Below the pieces are notes generated by a model. The model did no database searches. It worked only from the letters and a program-made list of their open reading frames with translations, and had not been told where the DNA came from. DNA of 64,000 nucleotides. Source: an uncultured Parabacteroides sp. Lineage in GTDB: Bacteria > Bacteroidota > Bacteroidia > Bacteroidales > Tannerellaceae. The DNA lies in the NCBI RefSeq assembly GCF_905196875.1, contig NZ_CAJJWO010000013.1:1-64000 (forward strand). The letters run 5' to 3'. This document shows, in pieces, positions 10,348 through 18,422 of the stretch (the stretch's first letter is position 1; every line of letters starts with the position of its first letter). Both the position numbers and the translations under genes were made by a program.

Positions 10348-10372
10348 TATCAACCGGATAATCCGGTTGATA
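10348..10372. promoter_or_regulatory. Perfect 12-bp palindrome, candidate operator
   Basis: Two 12-base arms (TATCAACCGGAT and ATCCGGTTGATA) around a single A. A related half-site, CAACCCGGAT, recurs at 10411-10420. It lies upstream of SusC and downstream of the GH32-like gene ending at 10459. No T-run follows on either strand, which argues against a terminator. Binding by the locus regulator is possible but unproven, and it does not match the TTACATTT sites near that regulator. Confidence 0.5.
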
Positions 10373-10398
10373 TTCATACATTATATTCTAATAAATTT

Positions 10399-10417
10399 CC
10401 CGGGTATATTCAACCCG
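10399..10417 (-). repeat. Short inverted repeat after the GH32-like gene
   Basis: CCGGGT and ACCCGG separated by seven bases, about 42 bases downstream of the stop at 10459. On the minus strand it is followed by GGAAATTTATT, a weak T-rich tail. It could be a poor terminator for the gene above or part of the SusC regulatory region. Confidence 0.35.
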
Positions 10418-10458
10418 GATAAAATGAAGCGGATGCTTTTAATTTAAAACCATAAACA

Positions 10459-11940
10459 CTAATTTTTAATTTCCTGAATTTGTATATCCCGGATAACGGC
10501 ATTGCCGTTTTTTACATAGAAGAAGAGGTTTTTCCCCTGTTGCTCTGGCAAACGATTGAGCACACATCGCTTGTTATTTACAGACACATCAAAAAATTCT
10601 CCGTTCACAATCACATCGAGCAAAATAGGCTTATTCAATCCTTTTACTCCGTGAATAGAAGTGTTATGCATTAAAACTGTTTGATTATCCGGATTCAACT
10701 CTAACCGGTACCCATTCTTCCGCCCGTCTGTTGCCCGCAAAAACAAACCTAACTCTTCATAATTTCCTTTAGGTTCTATCTTCATCGAAATACGGTAATT
10801 ATCAGGAAGGTCGGAAAGAGAAGCTACGCCGATATCACCCGAAGCATTCATTGTTATGTTTCCATTAGATAAGGAAACAATATCGGCAGGTGAAGAAATT
10901 TCTATAGCCGGAGTAGCTATCGGAGACATAGCCGGTAAAACTTCTTTTAAAAACTTGGTTGCCAAAGTTCCATCCGGTTCCTGATATACTTCCCTGAGTA
11001 AAATAGTACCGCCCCAAATTCTATCCCCGTTATCTTTATCATCCTTACGGCAAGGAGAATAGGCCACTGCTATACGACGTCCGTCTTTAAAACCTGCCGT
11101 TTTATATACACTCCCGAAATATTCAATCAGAGTCTGTGATTCCGGATATATCCAGGGACCATACGTTTCTTTGGACATCAGATAATAAGTGTGGCCACCA
11201 ATACTATATAATAAATAATACCAATCGTTCCACTTAAAATAATCTGCACATTCGGGAGTTCCGCGTTGTCCCTTCAACGGTGACTCCACTTCCTTCCAGT
11301 TTTTCAAGTCAGTTGAAGTAAGATGCACCAGATACCCTCCAAAACCCTCTAAAGAAGGTTCTTTCAAGTTACCGGGGATGAACAAATGGAAAAGGCCATT
11401 TTCATCCTTAAACACTTTCGGATCTCTAAAGTCCCGGCTTATACACTCTTCCGGAGCATAATAAAACGGATTGGGCTCCTGCTTCCGGTAAGAATATCCT
11501 CCATCCGTACTTATTGCATAACTCAATTGTTCATGCACTTTCCCGTCTTCCTTCACGCGTGTTGCATAAAAAGCATAGAATTTATCACCTTCCGCAATGA
11601 CCGAACCAGTGCAGATAGACTTTTCCCATTCTTCATTTTCAATTCCTAAAGCTACCGGATAGTGTTTCCAGTTTATCAAATCAGTAGTAGTGCTCAATGC
11701 CCACTGATGACCTCCCAAGCCTCCGAGACCAGCATGATGTCCTTCGTCCAGCAACCAATACAAGTAGAATGTTCCATTATGATAATAAGGCATACAATCA
11801 CCGGAAAACAGATGTTCTTCTACCGGTTTAAAATATTGCATATGGGTGGTACGCTGAATAGACGGATTATAATCTTTTACAACTTGTGCAAAAGAAGATA
11901 TCGTAACTAATAGAAAAGTTGCTAAAAGTCTTTTTTTCAT
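10459..11940 (-). CDS. Secreted GH32-like (clan GH-J-type) propeller protein
   Basis: A 493-residue protein with a plain signal peptide (ends FAQ, about residue 19) and no lipobox. The five-bladed propeller lacks the WMNDPNG box, which is replaced by SGDCMPYYHNG. Three acidic residues still sit where catalysis is expected: Asp48, Asp173 in FRDPKVF and Glu230 in PECADYF. A C-terminal beta-sandwich follows (about 350-493). It is probably an active but divergent fructosidase relative; the substrate is unknown. It is transcribed towards SusC and its upstream region is shared with the divergent regulator, so the two are likely co-regulated. Confidence 0.8.
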   Translation of the reverse strand: MKKRLLATFLLVTISSFAQVVKDYNPSIQRTTHMQYFKPVEEHLFSGDCMPYYHNGTFYLYWLLDEGHHAGLGGLGGHQWALSTTTDLINWKHYPVALGIENEEWEKSICTGSVIAEGDKFYAFYATRVKEDGKVHEQLSYAISTDGGYSYRKQEPNPFYYAPEECISRDFRDPKVFKDENGLFHLFIPGNLKEPSLEGFGGYLVHLTSTDLKNWKEVESPLKGQRGTPECADYFKWNDWYYLLYSIGGHTYYLMSKETYGPWIYPESQTLIEYFGSVYKTAGFKDGRRIAVAYSPCRKDDKDNGDRIWGGTILLREVYQEPDGTLATKFLKEVLPAMSPIATPAIEISSPADIVSLSNGNITMNASGDIGVASLSDLPDNYRISMKIEPKGNYEELGLFLRATDGRKNGYRLELNPDNQTVLMHNTSIHGVKGLNKPILLDVIVNGEFFDVSVNNKRCVLNRLPEQQGKNLFFYVKNGNAVIRDIQIQEIKN

Positions 11941-12043
11941 TTGAGCATGATTTAATTTTTATACATTAGTTATAAAATAAATTACAAAGCAGTATGATAG
12001 TCGCATTACATTTAGCTAACAAAACATCCCTTGTCTCCCATTG

Positions 12044-12074
12044 CAAATATAGATATCAGATCAAAACAAACAAA
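12044..12074 (-). promoter_or_regulatory. Bacteroidetes-type promoter for the GH32-like gene
   Basis: On the minus strand there is a -33 TTTG (complement of 12071-12074), 19 bases of spacer and a -7 TATATTTG (complement of 12044-12051). This fits the Bacteroidetes housekeeping promoter pattern TTTG-N19-TAnnTTTG. Transcription would start near 12037 and leave a leader of about 97 bases. TTACATTT half-sites at 12006 and 12082 flank it. Confidence 0.5.
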
Positions 12075-12268
12075 ACAAAATTTACATTTTAGCGTATTTT
12101 AATTTATTATATTTATTACATTTACACACATATATCCTACCAAAACAAGAGTAAACAGAGATATAAGACTCAGGATAGAGATAAAAACAGCAAGAGCACA
12201 AAACAGTTATACATCAACGCATACACACTGCAACAAGATTAGAATCAATATTTTACATCACACAAACA

Positions 12269-12287
12269 TTACATTCTTTAAATGTAA
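12269..12287. promoter_or_regulatory. Operator-like inverted repeat 1
   Basis: TTACATTCTTTAAATGTAA: seven-base arms TTACATT and AATGTAA around five bases. One of several related sites upstream of the GntR/LacI-type regulator. Confidence 0.5.
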
Positions 12288-12326
12288 ACATCAGTATCTC
12301 TTTCATTAACATTTAAAGAAAACAAG

Positions 12327-12344
12327 TTACATCTGCAAATGTAA
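12327..12344. promoter_or_regulatory. Operator-like inverted repeat 2 (best palindrome)
   Basis: TTACATCTGCAAATGTAA is a nine-plus-nine palindrome with one mismatch. It gives the likely full consensus TTACATTTGCAAATGTAA, the size expected for a dimeric GntR-type regulator. Confidence 0.55.
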
Positions 12345-12383
12345 GATTTTACATTACCAATCAAAAACGAGAAAAAAATATCA

Positions 12384-12402
12384 CATTTGTTACTCACAAA
12401 TG
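12384..12402. promoter_or_regulatory. Operator-like inverted repeat 3
   Basis: CATTTGT and ACAAATG separated by five bases, using the inner half of the same motif, about 55-70 bases before the regulator start. Confidence 0.4.
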
Positions 12403-12423
12403 CAAACTATATGCAAATAATAA

Positions 12424-12434
12424 TTACATTTGCA
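12424..12434 (+). promoter_or_regulatory. Half-site overlapping a -7 box before the regulator
   Basis: TTACATTTGCA contains the -7 match TACATTTG (12425-12432), 24 bases before the regulator start at 12456. A regulator bound here would cover its own promoter, which suggests autorepression. No -33 TTTG was found at the standard distance. Confidence 0.45.
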
Positions 12435-12455
12435 CATCATTTAAAAATCACCTTT

Positions 12456-13547
12456 ATGGAATCTAAAATAAGTTACAAGGTTATTTACAATACATTGAAA
12501 GACCAAATACTAAAAGAAGCTTTTCCTCCGGGGTCTATGTTACCTACGGAGCAAACGCTCGCTCAAAAATATTCTGTATCCCGTCCGACCATTGCTAAAG
12601 TGTATAATCAGTTACAAGAAGAAGGTTTCATAAAAAAGACGAAAGGACTCGGTACAGTCGTTATATACCAGTGTAAAAATACGACCTATACATTTGGCTT
12701 ACTTCTACCCGGAGCAGGTGAGTCGGAAATATTCTCCATTATTAACGACCAACTTTTAAGACAATCTGAAATCGGTAGATTCAATTGCCTTTGGGAAGGT
12801 GCAACAGCAAGCAGTGCGGAAATCAGAAAAACGCTTATTGAAACGTGTTGTGAAAGTTATATAAATAAAAAGGTAGATGGTATTTTCTTTTCCCCACTGG
12901 AAAGAGTGCCGGATGCATATAACTTGAATTTAAAAATATGTGCAGCCATACGGGAAGCAAATATACCACTTATACTTATTGACAGGGATATTCTGACTTT
13001 TCCCGAACGAAGTGAATTCGATGTGGTATGCCTGGATAATTTCAGTGCCGGTTGTGTCATGGCAAAACATCTGATCGATCAGGGTTGCAACAATCTTCAT
13101 TTTTTCTATCGTCCTGATTCGGCCAGTTCTGTAGATTTACGCCTTTCCGGCGTCCGTGAAACGGTTCTTAAACATCAATATTCTTTTACGGAAAAGAATA
13201 TTTTTTGCGGGAATCCGGAAGACCTCGATTTTGTCAAACAAATGGAGATCGTCCCCGGGAAAACCGGTATTGTATGTGCAAATGATTCCACAGCAGCAGT
13301 GCTGATGTCTTCTTTGGATGCATTAGGGATCAAAATATCATCGGACATCCTGATGTGCGCGTATGATGATATGAAATATTCCAAACATCTCAAACATTCA
13401 CTGACATCTTACAGGCAACCATGTGTGGAGATTGCCAACATCAGCATCGAGTTATTAATGCGGAGATTAAAAGATAATAACCACATTCCCGTTACAGTGA
13501 ACCTGACAGGAGAAATTGTGATTCGTGAATCCAGTCAATTTCTCTAA
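12456..13547 (+). CDS. GntR-type winged-helix regulator with LacI-type sugar-sensing domain
   Basis: A 363-residue protein from the ATG at 12456. An upstream in-frame ATG at 12387 would add 23 residues that match no domain and would overlap the operator sites. Residues about 5-70 form a GntR winged helix (PPGSMLPTEQTLAQKYSVSR and the following TIAKVYNQLQEEGFI). The rest is a periplasmic-binding-protein-like sensor of the LacI type. In Bacteroidetes this architecture is seen in sugar-responsive repressors. It is divergent from one GH32-like gene and 130 bases ahead of another, so it probably controls this locus in place of a hybrid two-component system. Confidence 0.85.
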   Translation: MESKISYKVIYNTLKDQILKEAFPPGSMLPTEQTLAQKYSVSRPTIAKVYNQLQEEGFIKKTKGLGTVVIYQCKNTTYTFGLLLPGAGESEIFSIINDQLLRQSEIGRFNCLWEGATASSAEIRKTLIETCCESYINKKVDGIFFSPLERVPDAYNLNLKICAAIREANIPLILIDRDILTFPERSEFDVVCLDNFSAGCVMAKHLIDQGCNNLHFFYRPDSASSVDLRLSGVRETVLKHQYSFTEKNIFCGNPEDLDFVKQMEIVPGKTGIVCANDSTAAVLMSSLDALGIKISSDILMCAYDDMKYSKHLKHSLTSYRQPCVEIANISIELLMRRLKDNNHIPVTVNLTGEIVIRESSQFL

Positions 13548-13677
13548 TATTATACAAATGAAACTCTGACACTTTAGATTTCATCAGGTATCAGAGATTA
13601 CAAATTATTAAATCCTAACAGTCGCAGTCTTCAAAAAGATTGTGATAGAAAATCGTTACACTTAAAATTCTGAGAAA

Positions 13678-15756
13678 ATGAATACAAAACTTATTACTTC
13701 GTTTGCCGTAATCATACTAATCGTCAGTAGTATTATCAGTGTGGGTTGTACTGAAACACAAAAGCCTGTTCAGCTTGAGCTTCATTCTTCCCCCTGGAGT
13801 TTTACAACCCGGAATGTCCCATTAAATATCCTCACGCAACAGAAATCAAAAGATAACTTTACATCACCGGGCGATAGCAGTAGCTTTACTATTAAACTAC
13901 AGGTCAACCTGAAAAAAGTTACTTCAAAAGAATCCTTAGTTACAATTCCCGGGGTACTGGAGGTGAATACATATCAGCATGATCCGGAGGACCGCAAACA
14001 ACAGAACTATCCGGCTTACCCTATGTCAGACGGTTCTGTTCCAGTATTGGAGGCTTCTCTCCTGCTCCATTTACCGGTTCAGCCGGAAGAGGCCCGTTAT
14101 ATGCCTGTCGGTATTCCATTAGCTATGCTGGATAAACCAGAAGGCGAACATGAAATCGTTCTTCATTTTTCAGGGGTTCGATGGACTATGTATATCGACA
14201 ATGAACTCTTGGATAACGATTTCCCATTAGGTTATCCGCAATGGGGAAAACAAACGAGCTGGGAAATAAACCCTTCTATTATTTCAAAGGCAGAAATATA
14301 TTTTCCGGGGATTGATCCTCAAAAAACAAACTTAGAAACACCGCGTGTCTCACAAGAAATCCAATATTGGACACCAGAAGGCCATAATACCTGGGTTGGC
14401 GATGTAGCAACGTTCTTCTATCAGGGACGTTACCATGTATTTTATCTGTACGACAGACGCGGACATGCCAGTAAATTCGGCCGGGGAGCCCATTATTTCG
14501 AACATATCTCAACGACCGACTTCAAAACATGGACTGAACACGATGCAGCCACACCTATTGAAGAACAGTGGGAAACATTAGGTACAGGCACTCCTTTTAT
14601 CTTCGACAATAAACTTTGTATCAGTTACGGTCTGCATACTACCCGTATCTATCCAAAGGAAAAGACAACCTTACCGCAGTTATGGGATTATTATAATGAA
14701 CACGGTACGACAGGTTCCTTCCGTTACAATACGATATCCGGATTTCCAGCCGGTTCGACTTATTCTATCAGTCAGGATGGCATAAGTAATTTCAAAAAGA
14801 CACATATATTATTCCATCCATGTGAAAACCCGAGTGTATACACTGATCCGGAAGGACGTTTACGCATGTTGGCCAACTATGGAGCAAAAGGAACCTGGGA
14901 GTCTAAATCAATAAATGGAGGCTGGTGGTCTGTCAACCCTGGATTTCCTCCGGGAGGTGACTGTACATTCTTTTTCCGCTGGGGAAATTTTGATTATGTA
15001 ATCGGTGGATTTACGGGCTTATGGTCAAAACCGTCCAATGCAGGTGAGGATGAATATACAGATGTAGTTAAACAAGGACTGGATTTTTACAATGGAATGT
15101 GCGTTCCAGCTATCACAGAAATAGCTGGCGGACGCTTCCTGATGGCAGGCTGGATTCCTATGGTAAACTGGGGTGGAACATTAAACATCCATGAAATGAT
15201 CCACTATCCTGACGGCCGTATCGGGACAAAATGGATGGAGGAAATTATTCCTGCCACTCAAAAGGCTAAGACATTGGCTAAAGAAATAACGAAAACATCT
15301 TCCTTTCCTGTTGAAAGCCCTTCATTTATGCTGACATTCGATGTAGAACCAGGAGATGACCTGTCCGGTAAACTAGGAGCTTTACTTACCGGTACCGACG
15401 AAAATGATCATGCCTGTGAAATCCAGGTGAGTCCAAAGGCAAAGAAAGCCCAATATGGAAAAGGTAATCTTCAGAGATTTTCAGAAGCAGAAAAGACATT
15501 ACGCGAAGGTGGTTATCCAAACCATGCGCGTGATTATGCCATTGAGAACCTGATCGACACCGACAAACCATTTACAGTTCGTATGATTGTCAAATATGAA
15601 GATAAATTCGGAGGTTCACAAATAGATACGGAAATAGCCGGTCAACGTACCATGATTTCATTCCGGCCGGGTTTGAAAGTAGAGAAATTACTCCTTCGCT
15701 CTGAAGAAACAGGTATTAAAAACGTAAAAATAGCTGTCTTGAAATATCAAAAGTAA
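13678..15756 (+). CDS. Divergent GH32-like lipoprotein with N-terminal beta-sandwich
   Basis: A 692-residue probable lipoprotein (SVGC, Cys24; the lipobox is imperfect). Residues about 30-215 resemble a LamG-like sandwich. A five-bladed propeller follows, starting TWVGDVATFFYQGRYHVFYL, with Asp242 at the nucleophile position. The RDP motif is NPS (384-386) and the acid/base position is GGDC (Asp428), so Glu is replaced by Asp. A C-terminal sandwich ends it. It shares the G-D opening of its propeller with the protein at 10459, and the two look like members of one divergent branch. Function is open: an enzyme with a new substrate or a binding protein. Confidence 0.75.
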   Translation: MNTKLITSFAVIILIVSSIISVGCTETQKPVQLELHSSPWSFTTRNVPLNILTQQKSKDNFTSPGDSSSFTIKLQVNLKKVTSKESLVTIPGVLEVNTYQHDPEDRKQQNYPAYPMSDGSVPVLEASLLLHLPVQPEEARYMPVGIPLAMLDKPEGEHEIVLHFSGVRWTMYIDNELLDNDFPLGYPQWGKQTSWEINPSIISKAEIYFPGIDPQKTNLETPRVSQEIQYWTPEGHNTWVGDVATFFYQGRYHVFYLYDRRGHASKFGRGAHYFEHISTTDFKTWTEHDAATPIEEQWETLGTGTPFIFDNKLCISYGLHTTRIYPKEKTTLPQLWDYYNEHGTTGSFRYNTISGFPAGSTYSISQDGISNFKKTHILFHPCENPSVYTDPEGRLRMLANYGAKGTWESKSINGGWWSVNPGFPPGGDCTFFFRWGNFDYVIGGFTGLWSKPSNAGEDEYTDVVKQGLDFYNGMCVPAITEIAGGRFLMAGWIPMVNWGGTLNIHEMIHYPDGRIGTKWMEEIIPATQKAKTLAKEITKTSSFPVESPSFMLTFDVEPGDDLSGKLGALLTGTDENDHACEIQVSPKAKKAQYGKGNLQRFSEAEKTLREGGYPNHARDYAIENLIDTDKPFTVRMIVKYEDKFGGSQIDTEIAGQRTMISFRPGLKVEKLLLRSEETGIKNVKIAVLKYQK

Positions 15757-15785
15757 TCATTGCCACCTTACGATAATCTCAATAT

Positions 15786-15866
15786 ATACTCTTGACGGAA
15801 TTAATTTAGTTCAGATCTTTCTTATATAATGAACCATCTTTAATTCCGTCAACGAGTATTTTTATT
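15786..15866 (+). terminator. Bidirectional terminator between convergent genes
   Basis: An inverted repeat with ACTC-TTGACGGAATTAA at 15788-15804 and TTAATTCCGTCA-ACGAGT at 15840-15857, a 35-base loop, and TTTTTATT directly after on the plus strand. It separates the GH32-like gene from the convergent GH51 gene. Confidence 0.65.
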
Positions 15867-15870
15867 GTAA

Positions 15871-18405
15871 TCAACGTTCGCAAGGAATTCGCAGGATTGT
15901 AAATGAATTAGGCTGGCAAACCATTTCGAAAGAAGGTTTTATTCCTTTCAGGACGGTTTCCACCGGAACGACTTTTTCCGGATCAGCAAAACTATTCTCA
16001 TCATCCGGATTCACAGCACTTAAAGTGATCTGCGTACCTTCCGACTGAACCGATTTCATATTAGCCAGGTTGATCGAAGTATTCCACGGCGTATTCTCAC
16101 CATTCACCAATTTGATAACAACCTCGTTAGTCTGCTTGTCATAGCCGGAAACCGCATAATGGCGGATTACCGGCTGATAAGTATATTCATACTCCAACTG
16201 ATTATCCAGGTAACATTTCCAGTGATTTCCTTTAATCTCGATTCTGACATCATACCAACGATAGGTATTTACACCGGTTGCATTACGATAGTCGAACAAA
16301 GAAACATTGCCGGCAGCATTTCTTTCTCCGAAGATCACAGACTCGTTCGTATGGCTACCGATATCCGCCATAAAATATTGTTCTTCTCCTTTAGAGCCGA
16401 AGAAGATACGGAAACCTTCACGTCCTTCAAGCTTTTGGGCTTTCAGTTCTATGGTGCAGTCGCCAAGTTCTTTGTCGTTCAGCCACAAGTAAGAGTCACC
16501 CTCCACTTTCGACTGTTTTAAGACTCCGTTATCAAGGCTCCAGTCGCCTTGTGAGGCAGTCCAGGCAGAAGACAAGTCGCTCCAGTCAGTAGCATATACC
16601 GTTTCACCGTCACGGGTCACCTTAAAGTCTTTAAATTCGGCTACGGTGTTGCAGGTTCCGATACCCAGAATTCCCTGTGTCCGGAAAACAGGCTGTGTCT
16701 CAGCCGGAAAAACCTGGGTTTTCAGGTTGACATCCGGACGGTTCTCTGAAAACATCTTCAGGATATGGTAGTTCGTACGTCCATATACCGAGTCGTTTTT
16801 CAAAATGATCAGGTGGTTGCGACCATGTCCGTCCGCATTTTCCAGCAGAGGAGCGTAAGATACCAACTGTACCTTATCAGCATTACGTTCCACACCCGTC
16901 AGATAAGCAGCTTCAGCCAATGAAGAATACAAGCTGGAACGTCCGGTAGCGGCGTACTCACCGACATAAATCTTATAAGGATAATCGGCCGGAAGTTTAT
17001 CATACAGGTCGCCGTTGCGATAGAACCAGTCAGCCGTCTCATAATAATGCGGATCAATGATGTCGATCGGTCCGGCTTCTTGCAGATAAGGACTGAACAT
17101 CAGGGCACAGATCGGTGTAATCTGAGGATATTTCTCTTTGATAGCCGCATAGAAACGTTTGTAATTGGCAGCATAACGGGAGCCGATATTTTCGTTGCCT
17201 ATCTCGACATATTTCAATGGGAAAGGCGCCGGGTGACCGTTCTCTGCTCTTTTCTTTCCCCAATAAGTATCCGTATCGCCGATGGCATACTCGATAGCAT
17301 CCAACGCTTCCCGGATCAGGTCGTCCACCTGTTTATCGTCACAGAAATCTCCGTTACGGAACAGGCAGGCCATACCTGCATTACAAACGAACATACCATC
17401 TGCATGCACATCCTCGCAGAATTGCAGGAATTCATGATAACCGAAACCATACGTACTGCGATATCCCCAGAGATTATATTCGCCCGGTCGGGTTACAGGA
17501 TCGCCGATCGTTTCTTTCCATTTAACACGGTTTGCCATGTTCAGGCCTTCCACAATACAACCACCCGGCCAACGGATAAAGGCAGGATGAAGATCGGCCA
17601 GCATTTCAGCCACATCTTTACGCATACCGTTCGGACGATCCATAAATGTCTCTTCCGGGAACAGGGATACATAATCCAGATAAATATTTCCTTTATTCTT
17701 GAAAGTCAGCGCCAAACGGTATTTGTTTCCTGTCGAAGCAGAGACAAGTGTTCCGTCGTAACGGTGCCACTGGTTATCACGGGTGATCTCAAAGCTCTGT
17801 GAGGCAACCGGCTGATTGTTCTCATCGATTAAAGCGACAGACACTTCTTCATCGCTGGCAGCATCCGCTTTCAGGTAAAAAGCCAACTTATAAGAACTCC
17901 CTTTGCTGAGAGCCATACCCCAGTACCCATTGTTGATAACCTGTACGTCACCTGCCGACTTTCCCAGTTCCAACTGTAAAGCATGCGGGGTTGCCGGATG
18001 CAGGGGTTGGTTATCCACGATCTTATAAACAGGCTGGCCGGCCGTACAAACGACTTTCCACCCATTCATAGCCTTTCCATCCTGCCATTTCACCTTGAAA
18101 TGATTGATCGAGTCATTGGAATAGCAGGGTAAATCTTTCGATACGGCATATCCATCCTCGTAAACAGTCCCTGACGGCAGGTTACCGTCTTCGAACCCAC
18201 GGTTAAGCACCATTTCCGCATATAAACCACCATCCCCGGAATGTGTAATTTCTTCGAAAAACACACCGTACAGTGAAGAGGGCACTTCGGCCCCTTCCTG
18301 GGAGACATCCACAATTATCTGGTCCGACTTGTTACAGGCTACCATCGACAAGCACAACGATAGTCCTGCCAACCAACCTGATCTTTTATACCATTTATTA
18401 TCCAT
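15871..18405 (-). CDS. GH51 alpha-L-arabinofuranosidase lipoprotein
   Basis: An 844-residue lipoprotein (MVAC, Cys24). A CBM4/9-like carbohydrate-binding sandwich covers about residues 75-250. The GH51 barrel carries the acid/base Glu405 in EIGNEN and the nucleophile Glu483 in YVGEYAATG. A LamG-like module is inserted or appended at about 585-745, then a C-terminal beta domain. GH51 enzymes release terminal arabinofuranose from arabinan, arabinoxylan or arabinogalactan. It is the last gene of the SusC-SusD-GH3-GH51 transcript, 17 bases after the GH3 gene. Confidence 0.92.
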   Translation of the reverse strand: MDNKWYKRSGWLAGLSLCLSMVACNKSDQIIVDVSQEGAEVPSSLYGVFFEEITHSGDGGLYAEMVLNRGFEDGNLPSGTVYEDGYAVSKDLPCYSNDSINHFKVKWQDGKAMNGWKVVCTAGQPVYKIVDNQPLHPATPHALQLELGKSAGDVQVINNGYWGMALSKGSSYKLAFYLKADAASDEEVSVALIDENNQPVASQSFEITRDNQWHRYDGTLVSASTGNKYRLALTFKNKGNIYLDYVSLFPEETFMDRPNGMRKDVAEMLADLHPAFIRWPGGCIVEGLNMANRVKWKETIGDPVTRPGEYNLWGYRSTYGFGYHEFLQFCEDVHADGMFVCNAGMACLFRNGDFCDDKQVDDLIREALDAIEYAIGDTDTYWGKKRAENGHPAPFPLKYVEIGNENIGSRYAANYKRFYAAIKEKYPQITPICALMFSPYLQEAGPIDIIDPHYYETADWFYRNGDLYDKLPADYPYKIYVGEYAATGRSSLYSSLAEAAYLTGVERNADKVQLVSYAPLLENADGHGRNHLIILKNDSVYGRTNYHILKMFSENRPDVNLKTQVFPAETQPVFRTQGILGIGTCNTVAEFKDFKVTRDGETVYATDWSDLSSAWTASQGDWSLDNGVLKQSKVEGDSYLWLNDKELGDCTIELKAQKLEGREGFRIFFGSKGEEQYFMADIGSHTNESVIFGERNAAGNVSLFDYRNATGVNTYRWYDVRIEIKGNHWKCYLDNQLEYEYTYQPVIRHYAVSGYDKQTNEVVIKLVNGENTPWNTSINLANMKSVQSEGTQITLSAVNPDDENSFADPEKVVPVETVLKGIKPSFEMVCQPNSFTILRIPCER

Positions 18406-18422
18406 TGTATTTAAAATTGAGA

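Larger units (their letters stand above)
10120..10458. other. Intergenic region upstream of the first SusC
   Basis: A gene-free stretch of 339 bases. It carries the perfect palindrome at 10348-10372 and a shorter inverted repeat (CCGGGT..ACCCGG) at 10399-10417, annotated separately. I found no convincing -33/-7 pair for SusC, and no RNA gene. Confidence 0.5.
11941..12455. other. AT-rich divergent control region with repeated TTACATTT half-sites
   Basis: A 515-base gene-free stretch between the GH32-like gene (minus) and the regulator (plus). TTACATTT occurs at 12006-12013, 12082-12089, 12116-12123 and 12424-12431, and three near-palindromic sites built from the same motif lie at 12269-12287, 12327-12344 and 12384-12402. 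Further ACATTT or TTACAT fragments lie between. The density suggests multiple binding sites for one regulator controlling both directions. Confidence 0.6.

Noticed and set aside
17047..17802. Plus-strand open frame of 251 codons
   Set aside because: Antisense to the catalytic part of the GH51 gene, with no recognisable family.
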